Source: Mageeibacillus sp. UBA1212
Lineage (GTDB): Bacteria > Bacillota > Clostridia > UBA1212
Length of the DNA: 31,316 nt
Assembly (NCBI GenBank): GCA_002309655.1
Contig: DBXM01000039.1
Coordinates: 52,694-84,009, forward strand
Direction: 5' to 3'
The notes under the pieces: generated by a model
What the model saw: only the letters and a program-made list of their open reading frames with translations
Database searches by the model: none
Told to the model about the DNA's origin: nothing
Program-made: the position numbers and the translations under genes
Shown: positions 24,224 to 31,316 of the stretch, piece after piece
How positions within the stretch are numbered: the stretch's first letter is position 1
Layout of the letters: every line of letters starts with the position of its first letter

Positions 24224-25159
24224 TTATTGAAACGTTTCACTGCCGTCAAAGTCGGGAATGAATTCCTCGCTGCTTGAGGCGCGATCCTGGCAGAAGCACA
24301 TGGTTATGTTCTCGCAGGCACAAAGGTAGTCGATTGCCGCCTTGTGTTCGACGGCGGAAATGCGGCGCGAGAGCCTGGGGTTGGAGGAGATTTCCGGTAT
24401 CGAATTCATGGGCGTGTACTGGCTCATAAGGCTGAAAACTACCTCGTCGGGGCGGAAGTTTTCGTTGACGAAGTCGATGACGCCGGCGGTGTTGCGGAAC
24501 CAGCCGGGAAGAATTAAGTGGCGGATGATGACTCCGCTTTTCATAAGATAAGTCTTTTCGTCAAACGTAGCGGGACCGGTCATCTCAAAGCATTTTTTGA
24601 TCGTTTCAGCCGCGCGCGCGGGGTAGTCCGGCGCCTGAGAGTATTCCCGCGCCGGCTTTTCCGACACATATTTGAAATCGGGCATGAAAATGTCGATTTT
24701 TCCCTTTAACAAGGCAATTGTCTCCGGCTTGGAGTAGCCGCTCATGTTGAAAACGAGGGGCGTTTTAATGCGCTTTTTGACGTCCGGGGTTATCGCCTCC
24801 GCAATCTGCCTTATATAGTGGTCGCCGGTTACGATTCCCACCGTGTCCGCGCCGGTTTCCGAGCGTTCGACAAGAAGCTCGCCGAATTCCGCGGGCGTGA
24901 GATAGGTGAGCGGCGGCAGTTCAGACGTTCTTAAAGAGCCGTTGATTTTATAGTTCTGGCAGTAGACGCAGCCGAGGTTGCAGCCGTAAATAAATATGTT
25001 CTCGGTCCCGTTTCCGGTCGACAGAACGGGCTCCTCCCACATGTGGCGCATGATCTTCGCAACCGCGATCTTCTCGCCGGCGCCGCAGAAGCCTTCCCCG
25101 GTGTATTCGTTTCTGACCGCTCCGCATTCCCGCGGGCAGTCGCTGCATAAATAAGACAT
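24224..25159 (-). CDS. Radical SAM protein, PflA/PflX-like (COG1313 type)
   Basis: The 311-residue protein carries the radical SAM cluster motif CNLGCVYC (C-x3-C-x2-C) in IFIYGCNLGCVYCQN, preceded by an N-terminal Cys-rich segment (CSDCPRECG and FCGAG) that may bind a further metal centre. This matches the 'putative pyruvate formate-lyase activating enzyme' group, whose real function is mostly unknown. Later segments such as GDHYIRQIAEAI, DIFMPDFKY and VIIRHLILPG are typical of the group. No glycyl-radical enzyme lies next to it. The start is well set by GGAGGG (25163-25168, minus strand) 3 nt before the ATG, and the promoter is at 25189-25217. The Cys-rich tail end ENITMCFCQD is notable. Confidence 0.88.
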   Translation of the reverse strand: MSYLCSDCPRECGAVRNEYTGEGFCGAGEKIAVAKIMRHMWEEPVLSTGNGTENIFIYGCNLGCVYCQNYKINGSLRTSELPPLTYLTPAEFGELLVERSETGADTVGIVTGDHYIRQIAEAITPDVKKRIKTPLVFNMSGYSKPETIALLKGKIDIFMPDFKYVSEKPAREYSQAPDYPARAAETIKKCFEMTGPATFDEKTYLMKSGVIIRHLILPGWFRNTAGVIDFVNENFRPDEVVFSLMSQYTPMNSIPEISSNPRLSRRISAVEHKAAIDYLCACENITMCFCQDRASSSEEFIPDFDGSETFQ

Positions 25160-25188
25160 AAACCCTCCGGATAATCAACTTCGCGCGT

Positions 25189-25217
25189 ATTATACACAAC
25201 CCCGCGCCGGTTTTCAA
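25189..25217 (-). promoter_or_regulatory. Promoter for the radical SAM gene
   Basis: On the minus strand TTGAAA (25217-25212) and a perfect TATAAT (25194-25189) are 17 bp apart, about 23 nt upstream of the Shine-Dalgarno site, so the leader is short. Confidence 0.8.
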
Positions 25218-25268
25218 CAGGAACAAGCTTCGCGAACGGATTAAAAAGGCTTAAAGAACGGCTCGGGA

Positions 25269-25293
25269 ACGGCTTCAAAACGGCTTCAAAACG
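25269..25293. repeat. 11-bp direct repeat upstream of the deacetylase promoter
   Basis: ACGGCTTCAAA occurs twice in tandem (25269-25279 and 25280-25290) followed by a third partial ACG. It lies 11-36 bp before the -35 box of the deacetylase promoter, a position where an activator could bind. One helical turn separates the copies. Function is only a guess. Confidence 0.7.
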
Positions 25294-25304
25294 CGCGTTT
25301 GCCC

Positions 25305-25333
25305 TTGAACGGCGGCTGCGGAAGTGCTAAAAT
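25305..25333 (+). promoter_or_regulatory. Promoter for the polysaccharide deacetylase gene
   Basis: TTGAAC (25305-25310) and TAAAAT (25328-25333) are 17 bp apart. The predicted start is near 25340, which lies before the chosen ATG at 25379 and would almost exclude initiation at ATG 25346. Confidence 0.65.
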
Positions 25334-25378
25334 AAAAGTTAGCGTATGTTTACGCCAATGCACTTACGGAGCTTTGTT

Positions 25379-26482
25379 ATGAACGCGATTTTATTTGGTT
25401 TGGGGCTTGCATGCGGAGTCGCTCTTGCGGCGGCCGGTGCGGCGATTGCTTACGGTAAGAGAAATCTGCTTCTCGGCGGCGTTGTTTTCCTGGTCGGCAT
25501 TGCGGTCGTTCTGGGAATGTTCCTGCTTAACGCGAAAAACAGCGGGGACGAACCCGGCGGCACCGATGCGCCTGTTCTTATTAATACGCCTGAGCCTACG
25601 CGCGCGCCTGACGCGACAGACCCGTCAACGGAAACGGACAACGGCGAGACCGGCGAGACGCCAACTCCCGGGCCGGAGGGCACGCACGTAGAAGAGCCTA
25701 CGGACGTTCCCGGCACGCCCACCGAAGTTCCCACCGAGGCGCCCACCGAAAAGCCGACGCCCACGCCTACGCCCGAACCGGGCCAGTACCTTAAAGTCGG
25801 CTACGACCCCTCGACGATCCTGAAGCCGGACAACTGGAACGGCTCGGTCATCTACCTGTCCTTCGACGACGGCCCGAGCTACGTCACCGAGAAGGTGCTC
25901 GACAACCTCGCCAAGTATAACGTGAAGGCAACGTTCTTCGTGGTCGGGAACGACTTCAACGGTTCGAGAGGCAACTATATAAAGCGCGCGCTTTCCGAAG
26001 GTCACAACGTGGGCATTCACAGCCAGTGCCACGAGTATAATATTATCTACGTGTCGGTTGAGGCGTTTTTCAAGGATTTCGACATGGTCCGCGATTCGCT
26101 CAGGAACCACATCGGCTTCGACCCCAACATTTCGAGATTTCCGGGCGGCGCGTCGAACGGCGTCAGCAAAAAATACTGCACGGGAATTATGACCGAGCTG
26201 ACGAGGCTCGTTCCCGAGAGGGGCTTCCAGTACTTTGACTGGAACGTATCGCCCGAGGACGCGATGTCCCACATGACGGCGCAGGAGATCTGCGACGCGG
26301 TGTTTAAGGAACTCAGGTCGAACAGGCCGGCGAACGTGGTTCTGATGCACGACTACGAAGGTCAGGACACCACCGCCGAGGCGCTTGATCTGATCATCCC
26401 GAAGGCGCTTGCGGAGGGCTACGCTTTCGACAGACTTACTTATGAGACGACGCCGGCGATCCAGCACGGTGTCATCAACTGA
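25379..26482 (+). CDS. Membrane-anchored polysaccharide deacetylase (NodB/CE4)
   Basis: The predicted 367-residue protein has two N-terminal hydrophobic helices (about 3-25 and 30-51), a Pro/Thr/Glu-rich linker (about 54-135) and a NodB domain (about 150-360). CE4 motifs are complete: FDDGP at 162-166 (catalytic base D163, zinc ligand D164), H214-S-Q-C-H218 as the other two zinc ligands, RFPGG, DWNV and LMHD. Such enzymes remove acetyl groups from N-acetylglucosamine in peptidoglycan or other wall glycans, often giving lysozyme resistance. The domain must be outside the cell, as the linker suggests. ATG 25379 is preferred over 25346 and 25361 because GGAG lies 7 nt upstream. It is divergent from the radical SAM gene. 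Catalytic residues all present, so probably active. Confidence 0.9.
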   Translation: MNAILFGLGLACGVALAAAGAAIAYGKRNLLLGGVVFLVGIAVVLGMFLLNAKNSGDEPGGTDAPVLINTPEPTRAPDATDPSTETDNGETGETPTPGPEGTHVEEPTDVPGTPTEVPTEAPTEKPTPTPTPEPGQYLKVGYDPSTILKPDNWNGSVIYLSFDDGPSYVTEKVLDNLAKYNVKATFFVVGNDFNGSRGNYIKRALSEGHNVGIHSQCHEYNIIYVSVEAFFKDFDMVRDSLRNHIGFDPNISRFPGGASNGVSKKYCTGIMTELTRLVPERGFQYFDWNVSPEDAMSHMTAQEICDAVFKELRSNRPANVVLMHDYEGQDTTAEALDLIIPKALAEGYAFDRLTYETTPAIQHGVIN

Positions 26483-26537
26483 CACGCTTTAAAGTTATTT
26501 TGCAGACTATCTTAACCGGACGGGGCGGGTAAAAGAA

Positions 26538-27083
26538 ATGACGCTGAAATCAGTAAAAATCGAATCTCGTTCGGTGCGTAAAACCGAGAAAACCGGGGAG
26601 GCGCTTGCGTCGCTTTTAAAACCCGGCGATTTAGTGCTGCTTGACGGCAACCTGGGCGCAGGCAAGACCGCTTTTGTAAGAGGTCTCTGCAGGGGGCTGG
26701 GAATCGGCAGCGGCGTCACAAGTCCCACGTTCGCGCTGATAAACGTTTACGAAGGCGTTTTTTTCGACGGCACGCCCTGCGAAACGGTCCACTGCGACGC
26801 GTACAGGCTCGGTTCCCGCGAGGACCTTTTCGATATCGGATTTTACGATTTTGACGAAAACTCGGTCAGAATCATCGAGTGGGCGGGGAACGTTTTCGCG
26901 CCTTCCGGCAAGGGCCCGGACGGTATCGGCGACGCGGAACGTGAACAAATCTTAAAAGAGGCGGGCGGCAGCTGCTTTTACGTGTATATAAAGCGGCGCG
27001 ACGACGTTGCGGCCAACAGACGTGAAATCACCGTTATGACGACCGGAGAAAGAGGGGAGAGACTTGCGGATATTATTCATTGA
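26538..27083 (+). CDS. tsaE: tRNA t6A biosynthesis ATPase TsaE
   Basis: TsaE is the ATPase that supports TsaB-TsaD-TsaC in placing threonylcarbamoyl on A37 of ANN-decoding tRNAs. The 181-residue protein has the Walker A GNLGAGKT (37-44), followed by TSPTFALINVYEG and CDAYRLGSREDLFDIGF, the family's switch-like motifs, and IIEWAGN. It is somewhat longer than usual (about 150), with extra sequence near the C-terminus. Its last 20 nt overlap the start of tsaB, showing a coupled operon. The Shine-Dalgarno before ATG 26538 is weak. Secure. Confidence 0.95.
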   Translation: MTLKSVKIESRSVRKTEKTGEALASLLKPGDLVLLDGNLGAGKTAFVRGLCRGLGIGSGVTSPTFALINVYEGVFFDGTPCETVHCDAYRLGSREDLFDIGFYDFDENSVRIIEWAGNVFAPSGKGPDGIGDAEREQILKEAGGSCFYVYIKRRDDVAANRREITVMTTGERGERLADIIH

Positions 27084-27795
27084 CACGGCGGCGCACCTCG
27101 CAAAGGTGTTCCTGATTGAAGACGGGAAGCGCCTCTCACAGTATGAAGACGACGGCGAAAAGACCCACGCCTCGAACCTTCCGCTCTGCGTCTCGAACGC
27201 TCTCGAAAGCGCCGGAAAGACCCTCGCGGACATTGACGTTTTCGCGGTCACGAACGGCCCCGGCTCCTATACAGGCCTCCGAATCGGCATCGCCTACGCC
27301 AAAGCGCTCGCGTACGGCAACGGGAAGCCCCTCGTTTGCGTCAACACTCTCGACTACCTGGCGCGTTCCTGCACAGAAAAAGCCGACGTGCTGGTGAGCC
27401 TTCTGGACGCCCGGAACACGCTTTGCTTCTTCAGTACGTATATGTGCGTGCGCGACGGCAGCGGCACGAGAACGGTTCCGTTCAGGGTCAACGCCTCTGA
27501 TTACTGCGATTTTATTTGCGGAATCGTGAAGGGCGCCGCGGAGGCCGGAAAAAGAGTCGTGTTTACAGGCGACGGAGCGTTCAAGAACCGTGAAAAGATA
27601 GAAGAACTTGTTCCCGGGGCTTTGTTCACAAGTTTCGGGGAGGCGACGGGAACCGCGGAGGGGGCGTTCGCGCTGGTTTCGGAAAAATGGGAGGCGGCGG
27701 GCGAAAACGCTCTTCAAGAGTTCACCGCGGCAAAAGCCGCCGCCGAGTACTGCAAGCCCGTTCATATTACGTATAAAAGGATGCCGGGAAAATGA
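27064..27795 (+). CDS. tsaB: tRNA t6A biosynthesis protein TsaB
   Basis: TsaB is a non-catalytic paralogue of TsaD and dimerises with it for t6A37 synthesis. The 243-residue protein shows the ASKHA-type start ILFIDTAAHLAKVFL, the HASNLPLCV segment, and the family signature VTNGPGSYTGLRIGIAYAKALA. The start is TTG at 27064, with AGGGGAG about 4 nt upstream, inside the end of tsaE. It overlaps rimI by 4 nt (ATGA at 27792-27795). The three genes form the common tsaE-tsaB-rimI order. tsaD, which often follows, is not in the window. Confidence 0.95.
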   Translation: MRILFIDTAAHLAKVFLIEDGKRLSQYEDDGEKTHASNLPLCVSNALESAGKTLADIDVFAVTNGPGSYTGLRIGIAYAKALAYGNGKPLVCVNTLDYLARSCTEKADVLVSLLDARNTLCFFSTYMCVRDGSGTRTVPFRVNASDYCDFICGIVKGAAEAGKRVVFTGDGAFKNREKIEELVPGALFTSFGEATGTAEGAFALVSEKWEAAGENALQEFTAAKAAAEYCKPVHITYKRMPGK

Positions 27796-28223
27796 CGTTT
27801 CCGCTGGAAAAAGACAGACTTGAAGAGGTAGCGGCGCTCGACCTTCAGTGCTTCAGGGACCCGTGGGACCGTGAAGAGTGGGCGCGCGTTCTCGAAAACC
27901 CGCTTGTTCACCTCACCGGGATCGACGACGGAGAGGGAAAACTCGCCGCGTTCTGCTGCTACTGCGGGGTGCTGGACGAGTACGAAATCTGGAAGATCTG
28001 CGTGCGTGACGACCTGAGAAGGCGCGGGCTCGCGAAGGAACTTCTGGACAGCCTTATTAAAGAAGCGTCATCTTATTCGCCTGCGCGTGTCTTTCTGGAG
28101 GTGCGCGCGGGGAACGTTCCCGCGGTAAAGTTTTACGAAAAGGCGGGCTTTACGCCGCTCGGCCGCAGAAATTGCTACTACCGCGACGGCGAGGACGCGC
28201 TCGTTTACGTTTTGGAGGTTTAA
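27792..28223 (+). CDS. rimI: Ribosomal-protein-alanine N-acetyltransferase RimI-like
   Basis: The 143-residue GNAT acetyltransferase uses acetyl-CoA to acetylate a protein N-terminus, classically ribosomal protein S18. It carries the acetyl-CoA loop in VRDDLRRRGLAKELLDSL (the R-R-x-G-x-G/A type motif A), the FLEVRAGNVPAVKFYEKAGF motif B typical of RimI, and a C-terminal NCYYRDGEDALVYVL strand. The start codon overlaps the tsaB stop (ATGA), so translation is coupled. The position after tsaB is the usual one. The exact protein target cannot be told from sequence. Confidence 0.92.
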   Translation: MTFPLEKDRLEEVAALDLQCFRDPWDREEWARVLENPLVHLTGIDDGEGKLAAFCCYCGVLDEYEIWKICVRDDLRRRGLAKELLDSLIKEASSYSPARVFLEVRAGNVPAVKFYEKAGFTPLGRRNCYYRDGEDALVYVLEV

Positions 28224-28278
28224 GGCGGTTTGCATTATTTAAGGCGGCCGGCCGCGACTTATATTTATGGAGGAGAAC

Positions 28279-29535
28279 ATGAGGATCGTTTATCAGACAA
28301 AGCTCTCCGGCGTTCTGGAGACGCCCACGCTTGACGACTATTCCGTGACGGCGATGAAGTTTGCCGCGCTTGGCGAAGGCAGGACGTTCTTTAAAGGGAA
28401 CATGATGAAGGACGCGTTCCGCGAGACGTTTTCGCTGCTGAAAAGGGCGGGCGCGACGGTTTCGCAGGGCATCGGTGGAGTGTCGGTGGACGGCGCGAAG
28501 GACCCGAAGGCGGCGCTGAAGGTCATTTTCGGCGACGAGATCGCGGAGTTCAAGAATATAATTCTCAACTCGAACAAGAATTTCCGCGCAACCGGCGAAA
28601 AGGACGCGGAGGAAGATCTTGAAGCCGCCGAAGGAAACGATGCCGCGGAAGAGGCAGACGAGCCGGCGGATTTCGACACGACGCTTGCAGAGTACGTATT
28701 CTCGCTCGACCATCTCTATTTAAACGGTGCCGCTACCGAAGATCAGCTGACGGCGATTCTGGCCGGCAACGCGGTCTACAAAAACAAACAGACCATTCAC
28801 ATGGAGCTGCCTCTCGAAAACGAGGACAGGTTCCTGATTGACGCCGCCGCGGCCGGTTCGCTCGGTGTGGAAGCGGGGCTGATAACCTCGGATGTTGCCT
28901 ACGTTTCGGGCGAAAACGGCTTCAGGCACGACTGCGTTATAGCGCCCGCGGGCGACTGGCGCGTGGCTGTGTTCGGCCTTTGCTGCTCGGCAATCGGCTA
29001 CGACGTGCGCGTCTCGAACGTTTTCGCGGGCTCGCCTTTTACCAAGACAGAGGAGTTTGTGAAGCCCCTATCGCACATGCGGCTAATTCTCAGCGACGGT
29101 TTCGACGGCGAGGCGCATTTTACCGGAAGCGAGTTCAAGACTCCGACGGTTATCGACGCCCAGGTCGCGCGCGAATGCCTGCCTTACATCGTTTTTCTGG
29201 CCACGCAGACTGAGGGCACGACCGAGATCATAAACGTGACGGATGAGACGCTGGCGATGAACAACAACGCGTTCTACTACACAGTGGCGGAGCTCAGGAA
29301 GCTCGGGGCTGTGTTCGAGACACGTAAGAAGGGCTCGATGTTCGTGCGCGGCAGGACCGTTTTCGAGGGCGGCGTGGGCTTTAACTGCCACGAGAACTTC
29401 ACGCTGGCGTCGGTGGGCATTCTGGCGACTCTGTGCTCGCGCAAGTCGAATGTCCTGGGATACGTGGATTGCGTCGAGAAGACGTGCCCGGGATTCTGGA
29501 GACTCTTCGAGAGCATCGGCGGATTCTCCGAGTGA
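28279..29535 (+). CDS. EPSP-synthase-family protein lacking signature residues (probable pseudoenzyme)
   Basis: The 418-residue frame aligns by eye to 5-enolpyruvylshikimate-3-phosphate synthase over its whole length: FAALGEGRTFF and LLKRAGATV in the first half, PYIVFLATQTEGTTEIINV and VAELRKLGAVFE in the second, and CVEKTCPGFWRLFESIGG at the end, where EPSPS has a 'V.KSFP.F...L..LGG' ending. Yet the residues that define the enzyme are missing: the PGDKS lysine is replaced by TPTLDDYS, the NSGT loop by an acidic insertion (about 105-133), and the KESDR substrate loop by MNNNAF (327-332). It is probably not a working shikimate enzyme. I start at ATG 28279 because GGAGG (28269-28273) lies 5 nt before it; ATG 28267 is the alternative. 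The frame is intact, so it is a pseudoenzyme candidate, not a decayed gene. The stop codon lies in the repeat element that follows. Confidence 0.72.
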   Translation: MRIVYQTKLSGVLETPTLDDYSVTAMKFAALGEGRTFFKGNMMKDAFRETFSLLKRAGATVSQGIGGVSVDGAKDPKAALKVIFGDEIAEFKNIILNSNKNFRATGEKDAEEDLEAAEGNDAAEEADEPADFDTTLAEYVFSLDHLYLNGAATEDQLTAILAGNAVYKNKQTIHMELPLENEDRFLIDAAAAGSLGVEAGLITSDVAYVSGENGFRHDCVIAPAGDWRVAVFGLCCSAIGYDVRVSNVFAGSPFTKTEEFVKPLSHMRLILSDGFDGEAHFTGSEFKTPTVIDAQVARECLPYIVFLATQTEGTTEIINVTDETLAMNNNAFYYTVAELRKLGAVFETRKKGSMFVRGRTVFEGGVGFNCHENFTLASVGILATLCSRKSNVLGYVDCVEKTCPGFWRLFESIGGFSE

Positions 29536-29782
29536 AAAACGCCGATTTTCGGAAAACCACGCGGGTCTCCGCTTGGTCTCCGACGTAGCCGAGGCTACGA
29601 GTCGCCCTCGCGCGAGACCCGCGTGATTTGTCGAGTGATAGCATCCTTATTAACTAGACGCCGCAGCTTTGCATCGGCGTCACGAACGATTCTGGGCTTT
29701 GCCCAGTCAAGTGAGGGGCGCGATGCAAAGTGCGGCTTCGGACAAGCACTCTCAAAAATAGCGCGAAACTTGGCGTTTTTCA
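29533..29782. mobile_element. MITE-like palindromic element, 250 bp
   Basis: The gap between two genes is bounded by inverted terminal repeats: TGAAAAACGCCGATTTTCG (29533-29551) against the reverse complement of 29764-29782, 17 of 19 positions matching. Inside are two nested hairpins. The first has a perfect 12-bp stem, CACGCGGGTCTC (29558-29569) with GAGACCCGCGTG (29614-29625), enclosing a 7-bp stem CGTAGCC/GGCTACG (29584-29590, 29593-29599). The second has a 16-bp stem with one bulge (29660-29676 with 29721-29736) enclosing CTGGGC-TTT-GCCCAG (29692-29706). No transposase is encoded. The flanks do not give a clear target duplication beyond a possible 2-bp AG. The left repeat contributes the TGA of the preceding gene. 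A non-autonomous transposable element is the best reading; a structured RNA is the alternative. The rest of the gap to 29878 contains only short inverted repeats. Confidence 0.65.
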
Positions 29783-29878
29783 AGAAGCCGGTTTCCGGCG
29801 TTCACCGATATTTAAATAATTAAGCTTTGAAGCGCTAAAAAGCGCATGTTTGATTTTATTGGAAAAAGGAAGTTAGTT

Positions 29879-31316
29879 ATGGAAAAATTTTCGGAAATGA
29901 AATACGTGCGGCCGGACATTCCCGCCGTCAAAAAGCAGTACCTCGCCATGCTGAAAGAGTTTTCCGAGGCGGAAACTTTTGAAAAGGCGAACGAGGTGTT
30001 CCTGAAGTCGCAGAAGCTGATGGAGGACTTCGCCACGATGATGGTGATCGTTCACGTCAGGAACACCTGCGACATGTCCGACAAGTTCTACGAGGCGGAG
30101 AAGAAGTACCTCGACACGCAGAGTGCGAAACTCATGCCGATTATGAAAAAGTCGATGCGCGCGCTCCTTAAAAACAAGTTCCGGCCCGAGTTCGAGAAGC
30201 TCTACGGCACGCACATGTTCAAGGACGCCGAGGTCTCCGAGTCGCTGATCAAGTGGAACATAATTCCGCTTACAATTAGGGAAAATCTGCTCTCCACCGA
30301 GTACTCCAAAACGGCCGCCAAGTGCTCATGCGACTTCCGCGGCGAGAAGTGCAACTTCTACGGTCTCCTGCGCCACATGGAGTCCACCGACCGCGAAGAG
30401 CGCCGCGAAGCGTTCAAGGCGTGGGCCGGCCTTTACGAGGGCATCGCTCCCAAACTCGACGAAATCTACGGAAAACTGATTAAAATCCGCTGCAAGATCG
30501 CAAAAAGGCTCGGCTTTAAGGACTACACCTCCTACGCGTATCTCGCGCGCGGCCGCTACGACTACGACCGTGAAAAGACCGCGGAGTTCCGCGAGGCCGT
30601 CCGCAAGTACATAACGCCGCTCTGCCGGAAGTTCTACGACGAACAGGCCGCGGCCATCGGCGTCGACAAGCTTCAGTGGTTCGACGAGGACGTGATATTC
30701 CCGGACGGCAACGCGATGCCCCAGGGAACGCCCGACGAGCTCGTTCAGAAGGCGCGCGAAATGTACCGCGAGATGTCGCCCGAAACAGGCGAGTTCTTCG
30801 ACTTCATGACCGAGTACGAGATGTTCGACTTTGTCACCCGCGAGAACAAGCACCTGGGCGGCTACTGCACGATGCTTCCCAAATACAAGTCGCCGTTCAT
30901 TTTCTCCAACTTCAACGGCACCTCCGCCGACATCGACGTTCTGACCCACGAGGCCGGCCACGCGTTCCAGTACTTCTACGCGTCCAGAAGGCTCCCGATC
31001 GACAACATTGTCGGCTCCACCAGCGAGATCAACGAGATCCACTCGATGACGATGGAACACTTCGCGTACCCCTACATGGAGAAGTTCTTCGGCGAAAACG
31101 CGGACAAGTACAGGTTCGCGCACTTTACCGATGCCGTGAAGACCATTCCGTACCTGGTGTCCGTCGACGAATTCCAGCACCGCGTTTACGACAACCCGAA
31201 GTCCGGGCCGGCCGACTGGCGCCGTTTCTGGAAGGAAATCGAGCAGAAATACATGCCCTGGCGCAGCTACGAAGGCAACGAGTTCCTGGAGGGCGGCGGT
31301 TTCTGGATGCAGAAGC
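29879..31316 (+). CDS. M3 family oligoendopeptidase, 3' end missing
   Basis: The frame is open from ATG 29879 to the window edge, 479 codons, so the C-terminus is missing. The product is a zinc metallopeptidase that cleaves short peptides in the cytoplasm. The active site is H357-E358-A-G-H361, with the third zinc ligand E386 exactly 25 residues later in EINEIHSMTMEHF, as in thimet-type peptidases. Other family stretches are YCTMLPKYKSPFIFSNFNGT before the motif and MPWRSYEGNEFLEGGGFW near the edge. AAAGGA (29865-29870) lies 8 nt before the ATG. The length seen suggests that little is missing, as family members run to about 560-600 residues. No promoter of good quality is visible between the upstream repeat element and the gene. 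Confidence 0.92.
   Translation, partial: MEKFSEMKYVRPDIPAVKKQYLAMLKEFSEAETFEKANEVFLKSQKLMEDFATMMVIVHVRNTCDMSDKFYEAEKKYLDTQSAKLMPIMKKSMRALLKNKFRPEFEKLYGTHMFKDAEVSESLIKWNIIPLTIRENLLSTEYSKTAAKCSCDFRGEKCNFYGLLRHMESTDREERREAFKAWAGLYEGIAPKLDEIYGKLIKIRCKIAKRLGFKDYTSYAYLARGRYDYDREKTAEFREAVRKYITPLCRKFYDEQAAAIGVDKLQWFDEDVIFPDGNAMPQGTPDELVQKAREMYREMSPETGEFFDFMTEYEMFDFVTRENKHLGGYCTMLPKYKSPFIFSNFNGTSADIDVLTHEAGHAFQYFYASRRLPIDNIVGSTSEINEIHSMTMEHFAYPYMEKFFGENADKYRFAHFTDAVKTIPYLVSVDEFQHRVYDNPKSGPADWRRFWKEIEQKYMPWRSYEGNEFLEGGGFWMQK

Noticed and set aside
29595..29823. Short open frames inside the palindromic element (for example 29623-29823 plus, 29595-29783 minus)
   Set aside because: They run through hairpin stems in both directions, lack ribosome binding sites and show no domain. 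They are best explained by the repeat structure.

Overview
The window looks like chromosomal DNA of a GC-rich, Gram-positive-type anaerobe, most likely an uncultured gut member of the Clostridia (Bacillota). The grounds are strong GGAGG-type ribosome binding sites, TTGACA/TATAAT-like promoters, a rhodanese-less ThiI paired with a NifS-type desulfurase as in Bacillus, a YqeG-type phosphatase, an SpoVB/YtgP-type flippase, and Pro/Thr-rich 'PTPTP' cell-surface linkers. This placement is an inference. I see no rRNA, tRNA, CRISPR array, prophage or transposase gene.

Layout. 1-1551: 3' part of a large glycoside hydrolase. 1795-3114: glucose-6-phosphate isomerase with its own promoter and terminator. 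3232-6516: a tRNA-modification pair, a TrmD-cysteine desulfurase fusion followed by ThiI, closed by a strong terminator. 6769-8988: a membrane protein with a degenerate PP2C-like domain inside the cell and a long EEPT-repeat stalk outside. 9207-19755: a collinear run of alaS, a HIT protein, yqeG, a six-helix membrane protein, a GH99-like hydrolase, a MurJ-like flippase, a family 2 glycosyltransferase and obgE. 19804-20415 (minus): an orphan prepilin peptidase. 20814-24131: a membrane-anchored 1105-residue hydrolase, ending in a very strong terminator. 24224-25159 (minus): a PflA-like radical SAM protein, divergent from a polysaccharide deacetylase (25379-26482). 26538-29535: tsaE-tsaB-rimI, then an EPSP-synthase-like protein that has lost its signature residues. 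29533-29782: a 250-bp palindromic, MITE-like element. 29879-31316: 5' part of an M3 oligoendopeptidase.

Themes. Three groups of genes serve translation: TrmD-NifS and ThiI (m1G37 and s4U8), TsaE-TsaB (t6A37), and AlaRS with Obg. A second theme is cell-envelope and glycan metabolism: three unrelated hydrolases, flippase, glycosyltransferase and deacetylase. The most unusual items are the TrmD-desulfurase fusion beside thiI, two apparent pseudoenzymes (PP2C-like and EPSPS-like), and the palindromic element whose left terminal repeat supplies the stop codon of the EPSPS-like gene.
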